Assembly: GCA_905221605.1 (NCBI GenBank)
Contig: CAJNDS010001546.1
Span: 355,001 to 419,000, forward strand
Direction: 5' to 3'
From: Symbiodinium natans
Taxonomy: Eukaryota; Sar; Dinophyceae; Suessiales; Symbiodiniaceae
Length of the DNA: 64,000 nucleotides
In this document: positions 51,912 to 63,835 of the stretch, in pieces
How the letters are laid out: every line of letters starts with the position of its first letter
How positions within the stretch are numbered: position 1 is the first letter of the stretch
Program-made: the position numbers and the translations under genes
The notes under the pieces: model-generated
Database searches by the model: none
What the model saw: the letters and a program-made list of their open reading frames with translations, nothing else
Told to the model about the DNA's origin: nothing

Positions 51912-54900
51912 GATGTCGTTGTCCGTACTCACTGCGTTGGGCCTCATGGCCCAAACCGTGGTGGGGAAGATGGCCGTCGTCAGAACATTCGCCACCAGCG
52001 ACGAGATTGGTCACCTCACAAAGGCCAACACGGATTGGGATGCTACAATGCCATGTGCCGACCCGGGCACGACAAGCCAGATCGACCTGATCTTGGTGTA
52101 CAGCAAGGACATTGGCATGCACCTACCAGCGAAAGCTGCAGTTGAGGCATACGAAGCCAGCTTTGCCCAGGGCAAGAGCTGGACCGGATGCTTCGCAGGC
52201 ATCAAGAACATGTCTGCAAGGCTGGTGGAAGAGGAGGACCAGTACGATGAGCAAGGCTATGCCATGAACAAGCACTGGGTGACAGGCCCCAACATGGTCT
52301 TCATGCGCAGCATGGAAGCCTTCTATACCGGTGACTTCGTGGGCGAGTACAGCACCATCTTTTGGATGGAAATTGATGCGGTGCCAGTGATGTCTAACTG
52401 GCTAGACAAGTTTCAGGAGGAGGCTGCGGAGATGCCTGCAAGGAATCTAGGCGTGAAAACCGTTTTTGCAGTTCAGCCTGTAGCAACTGAGCAAGGAGCA
52501 TGGCTGATTCATCTTCTGCTCCTCCTCCTCTTTCTCGTGTTTTTCCCCTCCTTCTTCTGCTCTTTCCTGCTTCTTCTTGCGAGGAACATGGCCATCCGTG
52601 GGAGCCTCTACTTCGGGTCAAATTGGCAATCCTTCGCGCACATGATGCCGGACTACATCCTGAAACATATCAACGGCAACTGGGCCATGTTGAAGCCTTT
52701 AACGCTTTCCTTCGATTTTCTTAAGTGAGTCCTTGTGGGGTGAGTCCTCGATTTGGAGTCTTGCGTTTCGAGACCCTAGCTGTTGCTTCCGCATGAGCCA
52801 CAACAACTTTGGCTACTTGGCTGAAAAAGGGTTACCGCCGTTGCCGCCGACCACGCATAGGGCCTGTGGCACGCTGCACCAGGGATAGCTCGTGAGGGGT
52901 CATGTGTGCTCGGACAGCTGTGCTGTGTTCAGGAAGCACCTGCAGTCATTCTAATTGCTTTCTTGTGAGGGGGGCGGGCAGCGGGGCACCCGCACTGTTT
53001 CGACGCGAACATGCAAGAAAACCTTTTCTGGGTGGTTTTGGTTGGTTGAAGTTGAAGGGGGGCGGGGAAGGATTCTCGACATTTCTCGACCGCAGTTTGG
53101 GCAAATGGGCGCCACATGCCCGCCCTTGCTAGAAGGAAATGCGAGGGCCAGGCTTCTCTGAGCAAGCCCCCCCCTTAAGTGGATGGATTTAAGTACCTGA
53201 TTCAGGTTCTGAATCACCCAACCGAACGGGATCCTTGCTACGAGCGCCAGCTCCGAGGCAACGCAATTTACAACCTCGACCATCCGTGGTCGAAGTTCCT
53301 TTTCGACCTCATCAAAGATTCGGTGAACAGCGAGGCAGGAGATTTTTAACATCACAAGCTCTAGGTTCTGGGATGCTGCGCGAGTTTCTGAGGCAGCGAT
53401 AGGGAAGTGCACAGGCGATGGAGCAGATGGCTTTTGACACAGCCTATGCTGCGATCAGCGTGGCCGCGATGACGGGCTCCAACACCATGCTGGCCCAGGA
53501 ATCTCGAACCAACACATCTCAAAGCCCTGAGCCCCCAAGCTCTCCTCACAAGTCCCCTCCGCAAGCCGGGTTTCGTTTGATGGTTTGATGAGTGCAATTA
53601 TGTCTTTCTTGGGATTTGGCATGGCTGTACGTATGCATGTAGGTATGTATGCGGGTAGGCACACACGCACACAGATATGATATGATATATATATATATAT
53701 GTACACACATGCACATACACATATGCATAGGCATAGGCATCGGCATAGGCATAGGCAGAGGCATCGGCATAGGCATAGGCATAGGCAATGTGTATATGTA
53801 AACATGCCCACAGAGAGGTAGGCATGTGGGTAGATAGGTCGAAGATATGTAGATAGGTACATGATGGGCGTCAGAATTAAGAGCCATGGCACACACATCC
53901 TTGCGTCAGATTGACAGAGGCCTGGGCAGCTCTGAACTGCAGCTCCACAACGTACAGCTCAGAGACCCTGAGCCTCATTGAGTGTCGCTCTTGTTTCACT
54001 TGTATAACACTTGTATAAACATAGAAGGGCTGCGCGTAGCATGGGGAATCATGCGTTCGATGCTGAAGCACTTCGTAATAGGATCCTGTATGCCACAGGA
54101 CCCAGCTTGTGCGGAACTATGCCAACACCTTGCTCAACAAGAGCCATGATGTTGGTGCCTACATTCGCCATGGCTCCATAAACAATATCTTCGACAGCCT
54201 CTCAGGTGAGGAAGTCACCTTGGGGATTGCTGCTCTCAGCGAAGAGGATGACCATTTCATGAGCAGCATCGGGACCAACCACCCCTTCAAGAAGATCTTG
54301 ATGCTGACCTACGACTCCACCACAGGGAACCGGACCATCCCGGCCCCCGGCGGCGACGTGATGCTGAGCATCGAGGCGTCGGAGCAAGGCCCCATGATGC
54401 ACCTCTGCGAGGTGGCAGCGAAAGTCAGCACACCGTGGTTTGCGCTCGCAACGAACTATCACATCATCAATGCCCCCGTGAGCCTGCTGATGCACATGGG
54501 CCAGCCGGTCATACCGTACCTTCTGGCCAGCTCTTCCTACTGCACGGCACGTCCTGATTGCAACTTGGCTATTTTTGGTTGTCCTTCAAGTAGCTTTTTG
54601 GCGGGCGGATTCCCTCGTTCCACTGTCGGCTGACAGGCTGGCAGCGCCAGACATTGACCCCAGGCAAGATACCTCAACTTGAAGGCTTAGTGGAATTTCC
54701 AGCTATCATCAGAAGAAGAAAACCACAGGGGGGCACTTGGTCTAGGTGTGCTATGCGAAGGTTCCAGCCGCTTGTCGTGTGCCATGCCAGGATCCTGTTT
54801 CAATGATTTCAATGATTTTCAATGCTGATGTTTGCGAGGAAGTCGGTTTTTAAGGCCAGAACATTCAAGAGCAGCGTGTGGTTGTTGCGTGGCAATGCCC

Positions 54901-57900
54901 CCCGGCAAGGTTTTTAACACAAGGGCGGTCTTAACATAGGGTTCTTTGTGCTCGACCACAATTCGAGCATGAGGAACAATTTCACCCGCAGCACGTGCGT
55001 CATATGAACCAAGTTGGTTCATGTCGGATGGAAAAAAATTCACCTTTGCAAAGAACTCCGACCAAACGATCAAGACGATGCAGGATGCAGTGTCTCTTAT
55101 GTTGCAGATTCTCCAGATTCCGTCCCCGGATGGGGATTAAGTTGCCCCAGACCCTACATGCACTTTGTCCGTCCATTCGATCCAGAATAGTGAACTCTTC
55201 CCGCAAACATCCTCCACCGCAAACATCCGCATTCCAAAGGGAGCCCTAACGACCACCTTGAGACGGTCAGGAGTGGCTGGGGTTTGGTGTTGGAATTCAT
55301 GCTTGACCTGCTCATGCTGCCGCCAACAAGCTTCGTATCCCTGATGGGATCCCAGTTCTTCCGCCCAAAATCCCCGGCAATGTGCATACTTCTCACTTCG
55401 AAGAGGATACACAATTTCTAGGAACAGCCATGCTGAGGTTTGGTTCGTAACTTTTTCGAGGAGTGCAGAAGTCAGCCAAGGTAAGGCAGCTCTGGATCAG
55501 GCTGAAGAACTCTTTGGCGTCAAGCTGAACTACCACCACGACGTCACCGAGGACGGCCATGTTCATAGAGCCTACTACTCTCCCCGGGCCAAAATACGGT
55601 AAGCAATATTTGGTCCTTGCTAGGGCGTGGGAGGTGAATGGTTCTGGGCAGTATTGGGTTCCAGAGGCTGCAGTTCTTCTCTCCCTTTGGCCCCGCTGGC
55701 AGCCGGTTGATCGTGGGGGGGGGGGCCGTCAGACGGGGCTGCTACACGCAGAGTCACGCACTTTGCCATTTGCCAGAGCCTCTTTAAACTTTTCCACCCA
55801 CAATAAGAACCCTACCGGACGGTCTGCTGCCTAGTTGAGACATGAGCATAGATAGCTCGTCTGAATTCTGCTGGCTAGTCTCACACGTCCCGAGCATGGT
55901 GGAAGAGCTCCATCACGTGAAGACCGCGGCTTCCAAGAGCCTTGTCTCGTCCCTGCATTATCCTGCATTGTTCCGACCCAGCTCGCCACGACCAGCTTGC
56001 CCTGACCGCTGGCAGGTCCTCTTCAACACCACGGAGACCGAGTCCTTCTGCGCAGCCTGGACCGTGGCTGCCGCCAACAAGTCGCTGGAAGACTGCCAGC
56101 TGGCCTCGGGTCCTTCGGCAGATGATTTCGTGGCCTGGAAGATCAGCATGGGCATGAACATCACCAGCGCGCCCAGGGAGAGGACGCGCTACGGTGGCTG
56201 GGCCCTTGTTGGACCGCAACTTCTGTGTTCAGTAAGATTTTAGCTGGAAGCCTTGAAGATAGGACAGCGGGTAGTTTTCGACTGTCCGAAATCAATGCAA
56301 GCTAGGCTTGAGTTCAGACTTGCTTTAGCAGTAGCCTTGACCACGTCTGAAAAGCAACGAATTATTGAGATCACAAGATTCACAAGCTTGAGTCGACTTT
56401 GATTGGTTCAAAGGAACAAGAGACATCATCATCACCCTCTTCACCATCACCATGGACAATGCTTTATCACCATCGTCATAACTATTCTTCTTATTATTCT
56501 TCTTATTCTTCTTATTCTTCTTATTCTTCTTATTCTTCTTATTATTCGTATTATTCTTATCATTCTTATTATTCTTCTTATTCTTCTTATTATTCTTCTT
56601 ATTCTTATTATTCTCATTATTCTCATTATCCTTATTATTCTAAATATTCTTATTATTCTAATTATTCTTATTATTCTCATTATTCTTATTATTCTTATTA
56701 TTCTTATCATTCTTCTTATTCTGATTTTTCTTATTATTCTTAGTATTCTTATCATTCTTCTTATTCTTATTTTTCTTATTATTCCTATTATTCCTATTAT
56801 TCTTCTTATTCTTATTTTTCTCATTTTTCTTATTATTCTTTTTATTCTGATGATTCTGATTATTCTGATTATTTCTGATTATTCTGATTATTCTGATTAT
56901 TCTGATTATTCTGATTATTCTGATTATTCTGATTATTCTGATTATTCTGATTATTCTGATTATTCTGATTATTCTTGTTATTCTTATTATTCTTATTATT
57001 CTTATTATTCTTATTATTCTTATTATTCTTATTATTCTGATTATTCTTATTATTCTTATTATTCTTATTATTCTTATTATTCTTATTTTTCTTTCATGAT
57101 TCTCATGATTCTTATGATTCTTATTATTCTTATTGTTCTTATTATTCTTTTTATTCTTATTATTCTTATTATTCTTATTATTCTCATTATTCTTCTTCTT
57201 CTTATTATTCTTATTATGCTGACACTAGCTCTCGTCGGCCTTGCCCCCCCAAGTGTGGCGCAGGTTGGAGGTCGTGGACCACCTTGTGGGAGCCGGTTCC
57301 AGTGGACACACGAAGCTGCGGTGTATACGGCGACCAGGAGTTTGCCCAGACACTATCCTACATCTCCAATTGCAGCCTAAACGTCGAGAACGCATCGGGC
57401 TGCGAAGCAAATGGCGGCTGCAAGTGGGAGCCCATGTTCGAGACAGGAGTGTGTCTGCCGGATAAACCCGGCTTGAACACAGCTGTGAACATCACAGTAC
57501 CTTTGTAAGCCAATGGAAGAGCTTTTCAACTTTCCGGGCTTTCCTTTTTGTCCGAACGAAAGCGGTTGAGCTTTTTGTTTCTTGGCTGGGGAACGGAGTT
57601 ATACTACATGCGAGTGGAAGGCCTTGTTCGAGTCCGGTGTGTGCTTTCAGGTCCCGGTCTACAGCACCATCGAAGTCACAATGCCGCTCACTGTGGACGA
57701 TGCGGCTGCGATCCTCAACAATGCTACCGTGCAGGATGCCATGAAGCAAGGCTTCGCAACGGCGATGGACGTGCCCGTGGAGGATGTGACACTGGAGATT
57801 CGGCAAGTTCGGCGGCTGAGTGCTCACACGAGGAAGCTTCAGACTCAGCTGCTGGCCATCTTCTCAGTGGCCCTGCCCGGCATCGAGGACGCCATCGCGA

Positions 57901-58205
57901 AGCAGGTGGAGATCGAGGCCGTTTCCTTGGAAGCCACCAACCAGGCCATTGCCAGTGCGATCGCGAGCGTGGGCTTCTCTGGTGCCGTGGAGGTTACCGG
58001 CAAGACGTCCGCGAGAGTTGCGGTTTCGACCACGACGCCGACCACGACATCGACCACGACGGTTTCAAATGTCTCAACCACCGAAACCGATGTCTCAACC
58101 ACCGAAACCGACGAGACGCCGCCCGGTGAGGAGCTCAGCAAAGGTGGACTGGCCGTTGCTTCGCTGATGATCGTGACGGTCTGTTCATTGTTGGCAATTG
58201 GATGA
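51912..58205 (+). CDS. Multi-exon glycosyltransferase-like, membrane-anchored protein
   Basis: Exons: 51912-52490, 52584-52675, 53258-53334, 54106 to ~54546, 55486-55598, 55982-56231, ~57290-57496 and 57651-58205. Phases agree across the introns I could resolve; the ends near 54546 and 57290 are uncertain. The first exons read as a lumenal glycosyltransferase-like domain: IDLILVYSKDIG, GPNMVFMRSMEAF, FWMEIDAVPV (an acidic DxD-like spot) then WLDKF, and across two introns FGSNWQSF...HINGNAIYNLDHPW. The fifth to seventh exons add DQAEELFGVKLNYHHD and Cys-rich parts with N-glycosylation sites (NTT, NKS, NIT, NCS, NAS). The last exon gives an alpha/beta domain, Thr-rich stalk and membrane segment. 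The ATG at 51913 lies just after an acceptor, so true 5' exons may be missing. Location (Golgi or cell surface) is inferred. Confidence 0.55.
52491..52583 (+). other. Intron with GC donor (93 nt)
   Basis: Donor GCAAGG, acceptor TTGCGAG. Joining gives ...QPVATE|NMAIRGS with the frame kept. The GT at 52480 would break the frame. GC donors are common in dinoflagellates. Confidence 0.65.
52676..53257 (+). other. Intron with GC donor, flanked by a GGCAAC direct repeat
   Basis: Donor side AACG|GCAACT, acceptor side CCGAG|GCAACGC. Joining restores HINGNAIYN. GGCAAC is present at both junctions, as in introner-type intron gain with target duplication. Confidence 0.6.
53335..54105 (+). other. Intron with probable GC donor and microsatellites
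   Basis: Contains an AT run (about 53680-53702) and GCATAG/GCATCG repeats (53722-53790). Donor GCAGGAG, acceptor GACCCAG. Confidence 0.5.
56490..57220 (+). repeat. Large TTATTC-type microsatellite inside an intron
   Basis: About 730 bases of TTCTTATTAT, TTATTC and GATTATTCT units, almost purely pyrimidine plus A on the plus strand. It lies between exons ending 56231 and starting ~57290. It produces a long artificial Ile/Leu frame. Confidence 0.9.
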
Positions 58206-60226
58206 CCTTGGTATCCCTGGCCAATGTGCCAGAAGACCAGAATGTCATAGATTTTTCGAGGCTTTCGATTGGGTTGTTGCCTGTCAGGGAACTCAGCCTA
58301 AAGCTACGATGAGAATTAGGGATGTATGGTAGCTTAAACAGGTAGTGGCAATGACCCCCCCAGTCAAGGCCCTTCCTTTTCGAAGAATTTCAACTTGTCC
58401 AAGTGTGGATCGCAGAAATTACTGCGGAAACCCCTTTTGTGCTGCTTCGTAATCCAGCTTTTGGGAAAAATTGTGAGCTACATGCAGTAGCGTCACGAGC
58501 ATCAGACATCGAACACAGAATTAGAGCACACGATCCACTCGCAGGGTACTCGATCACAACTTATGTGCACAGTCACATCCGGAAACCTTTTGATAGCTTC
58601 ATATTGCTTCGGCCAACGCGGCGAACTAACCCATTATATCTGCTAGACGTGTATATTGTATCTGACGTTTCTGTGAATATTTTGACGTGTATATCTGGAG
58701 TGCCCGCCCGGACGGGAAAAGAAATCCCCCAGAACGATGCAACGAACGATGGGCCAGGGGAGGAGGATAAAAGAATGATAGGCAGACGATAGGCCTGTGG
58801 AAGAGGATAAAAAGATGATAAGGCAGACGATAAAAAAAGATAAACAAACAGAAAATGATTAAACAATGATAAAATGCCGAGGACTCCTGCAAATTCCTGG
58901 ATATCCAGGATTTCCACGCAGCTCCCGACCAGACCCCGACCACGCAGTTACGGTCTCCCAAGACTCATCATTTTTTTACCTCTCCCACATGCTGCTGGGC
59001 GGATCTAGCATTGCTTCTATCTTCGGGCGCTGGGCCTGGCAACCATCCCGACCCGATCCCGATCTTTCCTGCTCCGAGGTTCCCCCCCCCCCCCCCCCCC
59101 CCCCCATTCCCGACCCTCAACGCCGCCAGGCCCCAGACCTGAGCCCTCAGGCATCAGCTCGGGCTTTCTGCGTTACATTCGGACATATAAGTGACGCCTG
59201 AAGTGGTGGCCTGCATAGCTGGGTAAGGCGACTTTGGGCCCACAATGCGGCCATCATGCAATGATAACCAATAGGTACAAAGAATGATAGTTGCAATGAT
59301 GATGAGCATACGAGCGCAGGGAAGACGACAAAGGTAATGAGAAAATGATACATAAATTATAAAATAATAGATTTCAACATGCACAGTCTGTCCATGCAAG
59401 ATTGTCATAAGGCTAGTACACAAGCGATCTACGCTTTTGGCTTGCGAAAATCTCGGTTCCTGATTTCTGCCAGCAGCCATCGATTCAAACGTGTCAAACC
59501 CTTTCGAGCGAAGTTCTGGATACCCCTTTCCAAAGCTCAAGTTGGCCATAGGGAGCTTGCGGAATCCCAGTGTGTACTTGTTCTCGGCAACAAATGCCAA
59601 GAGACTCAGCGTGGCAGATCACAGTCGCTGTGCTTGCGTGCGGCCATCGAACAAGCCCACATTTTTGCAACAGGACTCGCCATGCAATGCCAAGGTCAAA
59701 CTTGAAACCTGCTGCAGATTTTCCTAGGACTGTCGCCGAATGACAGGTTCAAGTCGGTTCAAGCTTTCCTTGTTGTACGTACATGGGACCAAGCAAGCAG
59801 CACCACAAGCGAGCACAAGCAGGAGGCGACGACAGCAAGCAGCAGGAGTCATCGCAGACTGGAACACCCTGCTAGGGTTGGTTGTCGCTACCTCATTGAC
59901 TCATCCGGCACTGGTCTCAGAGTTTTCTCTCGAAGAGCGTCCTTGCTTCCAGGGTCCTCGTACCTTCCTAGGCCTTGCCCCAGGTCCGTGCTGTGTCCTG
60001 GCCCCAGGTCGACCCCGCTGTTTGCTTATCCACCCTGTCTGCTTCAGCGTCGTCGTCAAGGCCTGCGGTTCTCTCGGATGCCTTTTCTCCTCTTCCTGAC
60101 CGTCCTGACCCCCTAGCCCCAGTGCAGGGCTGCTTGTTGCAGTGCTGGCTGTGCTGGCCCTTTGGCAGGCCAGTTGATCTTTGCCCGAGCCTCGATCCGG
60201 GGATGTGTCGGTCTAGCCCCAAGGTG
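57592..60226 (+). repeat. Segmental duplication, copy 2
   Basis: Copy of 41432-44822 lacking its 700-base insert. It includes the last exon of the glycosyltransferase-like gene and its 3' flank, plus the C-run near 59083-59105. Confidence 0.85.
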
Positions 60227-61729
60227 AATGTCAAGTCATCTTTGCCTTGCTTTGCCCCCGCCCCAGGCCCCCGCCCCAGGCCCCCGCAGAGCGCGGTGTT
60301 CGTGCTGCCTGCCGTTCAGGGTACCCGCTTCTCTTGATCCGTCGTGGCCTGTACTGTCGCAAGTGAGCTTAGGTGCTGCAACTGTGCCTGCACCTCGCAG
60401 CCCTTCTTCCGCACCCAGGTGCTGCGCATGCCCGGGGCTTTGATGCGTAAGAGAGCTTCTGCGAGGGCTTGGGAGGGCCATGGAGGGCATGGAGGGCTAT
60501 GGAGGGCCTCAGAGGGCCTCAGAGAGCATCGAGAGCGTGGAACTATGTGGAGCATTGCGGAGCATTGTGGAGCTCTGGCAGGGCGCGTCCGCAGGGTACG
60601 TGACATGGCGGTGGGCAGTTGCAGTTTTTACAGCTTAGATTGAATTGGGCTCCAGGGCCTGGGCCTATAGCTTCAACTACCAAAACCATCAAAGCTGAGT
60701 TAACATGAACCTACAAGACTCTGGCTATGGTCGCCAACGGTACCGGTAACTTTCTGTTTTCTTTTCGAAACGTACTTTCTCCGCCTCCCGTCTGGGCCGA
60801 GGCTCGGAGGAGGGTGGACGTGGCTGCGGCCTGCAGAAGACGCAGCTGCGCCGAAGCATGACATCGAAGCATGACATCGAGGCTCGCCAGCCGGAGCCTG
60901 TCGAGCTTATTCCACGACGTTCCTCTGATTTCCTCTGTGTATCTCAGTGGCATCTGTGGGATCGTACAGGTTTGTTTAGCCTCCTTTCAGATTGAGTTCA
61001 TTATTTCAGGCCAAGCAACCCTTTCCTATGGCGAGGGGTACACAGCCGGTTTCGCGCCGGCCCTGTCATGAAATCCAGCCTTGTGGCTACAATTCCTCAG
61101 GAGCCCTTAGGAATGGACAGAATCACAAACAAGAACGCCCGCCAGCAATACATGCCAGGCTAAGCGTGCAGAGCTGCTGTTGACCGTAACGCTCCCGACT
61201 GTCATCGCACTTGTGATGAGCCGCAGGCCATCGTTTTTCTTTTCTCAGCAGCAGTGATTTGTTCTGCCCTCCTTAAAGATCTGCGCCGGGCGCTCGGGGC
61301 GTCTGAGGAACCATGAGGAACTAAAGCTATAGCTGGGTTACACTCCGTGTCCGCTGTTATCGGCAGGCTCCTCCTCCACAACTTCGGCGATCGCTCCTTG
61401 CCAGAAGAAATGTCTTGCAATTTGGAGCACTTCTCATTATAGGAGGTCCAAAACGTACAGGTCTCACGTCATTGGGGGAGTCAAGGGCTTCTTGCGTTGG
61501 GCCCGAGCTGTGGCTGCATACAGTATTCGGGCGTGTTTGAGGTGCCTGTGGCATCACAGAGCGGACTGGCACGACCGGGACACCCATCGAGGTGCGGGAC
61601 CGTCTGCGGAAGGGTTGGGACGACGAATCTTCACTCAACTACTTCCATTTCTGTAAGTTGGAGTTGGGGACGGGGATAGGCCTCAGGAAGCTGCTTTAAT
61701 TTGGGGTGCAGTGTTTGCGGTTAATAGCG
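60227..61729. other. No gene recognised
   Basis: Short GGAGGGC-rich tandem text near 60475-60520; otherwise no feature that I can support. Confidence 0.4.
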
Positions 61730-62090
61730 GACTCAGAAACTACTCCGGATTCAGTAAGTACGGTTCAGCAACTGCTTGGACGGATTCAGAAACTGGTCGG
61801 ACGGATGGATCGGTTCAGAAACCATTTGCACAGGTTCAGAACTTGTTGGGCCGGATACCAGAAGCCCCGTGGATTCAGAAACTGCGGTTCAGAAACTACT
61901 TGCACGGATTCGGAAACTACTCCGTCGGATTCAGAATCCTTTTCTCTCAAGCCTCTCCAAGCCCTTTGGGGGGGGGGGGGTGTGGGAACGCCCGGAACAG
62001 GCCTCTCCAAGTTCCTCCAGCCTTCCACAATTGCCCCTCCAACCTTAGGCCTTGCCAACCTGCCCTCAACCTTCCAGGGTCTAAACGAAG
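61730..62090 (+). repeat. Second locus of repeat R, first half, with expanded GATTCAGAAACT units
   Basis: From 61834 it matches 48255-48600 directly. Upstream, extra GGATTCAGAAACTG-type units extend it. Confidence 0.75.
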
Positions 62091-62099
62091 CGGGGGCGT

Positions 62100-62262
62100 T
62101 GGGGGCTTTCTTTCTTTCTATCTTTCTTTGTTTCTTTCTTTCTTTCTCTCTCTCTCTCTCTTTCCTTCTTTCTTTCTTCCTTTCTTTCTTTCTTTCTTTC
62201 TTTCTTTGTTTTCTCTCTTTTATTCATTTTTTCTTTATTTCTTTCTTTTTCTTACTTTATTG
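62100..62262 (+). repeat. CTTT microsatellite
   Basis: TTTC/CTTT repeats with a CT run, at the point where the two halves of repeat R change relative orientation. Confidence 0.85.
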
Positions 62263-62370
62263 CGTGTTTCTCTTTCTGCTTATACGAATTACGAATAATT
62301 AATTATTTTTGATAGTTATTTAATATTTGTGATAGTTATTTAGCTTTTTTTTGATAGCTCTCCCCTGCCA

Positions 62371-62890
62371 GTACGGCCGCAGGACCGGCCAGCGTACCCC
62401 TTCAGCCCCCCCCCCCCTCAGCCTTCGTTCCTCTTCGGGCCCCTCCAGCTCTCTCCAGCCTTCCACCCCCCCACACCCCCCCACACCCCCCACAACACCC
62501 CCCCCCCCCTCCCTCCCCAACAACACCCCCCCCCCCCCCACCACACCCCCCCACCAACCCCCCCCACCACACCCCCCCACCACACCCCCCCACCACACCC
62601 CGCCCACACCCCCCCACACCCGCCAAAATCCCACCCCTACCCCCTTCCACAGGCCCCCTCTTCAAGAAACAGACATGGAAATTTAAAACTATGGGGGGTT
62701 AGGGCACTCTTCGCTGGATACGAGGGAAATTTCTAGCTAGCATTGAACGAAAGCAAGGTTGTTTGCTTCAGGAGCATTACAAAAGCCAAGAGCATTACGA
62801 AGACAGCATCACCAGACTCCCAAACTCCAAATCTCAAGCCCCTCTGCTTCGAGGCTGAAAAGGGAGGACCTAAGGACCTCTGGAGGCCCT
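62371..62890 (-). repeat. Repeat R, second half, inverted
   Basis: Reverse complement of roughly 48601-49212, with a long C/A-rich run at 62462-62625. Confidence 0.75.
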
Positions 62891-62892
62891 GA

Positions 62893-63345
62893 GTGCCGTG
62901 CAAAGCGTGCTTCAAAGCCTAAGAATCTTGCTGAAACCCATCATGCGAGCATTGTGTTTGCAAATGGGGGGGGGGGGCTGCGCCCCCAAAGCATACGAAT
63001 GTTGTTGAAACGCATCGTGTGAGCATTTGTGTTGCAAATGGGGAGGCTGCGCGGTGCAAAGCGTGCTTCAAAGCCTATGAATTTTGTTGAAACTCATCGT
63101 CTGAGCATTGGTTGCAAATGGGGGGGGGGGGGCTGCGCCCCCCCCCAACCTCCCCAACCCCCCGCTTCTTTTAAGCCGTGCAAGGCGTGCTTCAAAGCCT
63201 AAGAATCTTGTTGAAACCAATCGTCTGAGCATTGTGTTTGCAAATGGGGGGGGGGGGGGGGGCTGCGCCCCCCCAACCTCCCCCGCTTGATTTAAGCCGG
63301 GCAAAGCGTGCTTCAAAGCCTATGAATCTTGTTGAAACCCATCCC
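62893..63345 (+). repeat. Tandem repeat of ~85-150 bp units with a G/C hairpin
   Basis: About five units starting GCAAAGCGTGCTTCAAAGCC and containing TTGTTGAAAC..., GAGCATTG and CAAATGGGG. Most units then have a G-run, CTGC and a C-run that can pair as a hairpin. G-run lengths differ between units. Confidence 0.85.
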
Positions 63346-63735
63346 TACATAATTAGAAATCCTACGAAAAGTAGTATGAATCCTATGGAAATATGGTGGG
63401 AATGTAGCTCTTTCCCAGGAAAAACCAAGAAATCAAACCAAAACAAGAATTAGTAAGAGATCCTACGAGAAGTAGTATGAAACTTTTGAAATTATAAGAC
63501 GGAATGTAGCTTCTTCCGACGTAAAACCAAGAAAACGAACCCAAAAAAAACATGAACGAAAAGCAGTATGAAACCTTTGAAAATATAGAGGGAATGTAGC
63601 TTCTTCCTAGGAAAAACCAAGAAAACGAACCAAAAACAAAGAATTAATAGGAAATCCTACGAAAAATAGTATGAATGATAGGAAGATATGTGGACAATGT
63701 AGCTTTTCCTTAGGAAACCCAGAAAACGACCCCAT
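63345..63735 (+). repeat. Tandem repeat of ~105-bp A-rich units
   Basis: Four units with CCTACGAAAAGTAGTATGAA, GGAATGTAGCT and AGGAAAAACCAAGAAA. Units differ at many positions. Confidence 0.8.
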
Positions 63736-63835
63736 GATTATTTTTTGATAGTTAATTAATTTTTTTGATAGTTGTAGTTCAATTTTTTTGCTAGTTATTT
63801 TTTTTTAATAGTTCACCCGCGTACTGACAGGTATC

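Noticed and set aside
52480-52482. GT donor at 52480 for the first intron
   Set aside because: It leaves the wrong phase for the next exon, whereas the GC donor at 52491 keeps the frame.
56403-57380. Long Ile/Leu-rich open frame on the plus strand
   Set aside because: It is the translation of the TTATTC microsatellite, not a gene.
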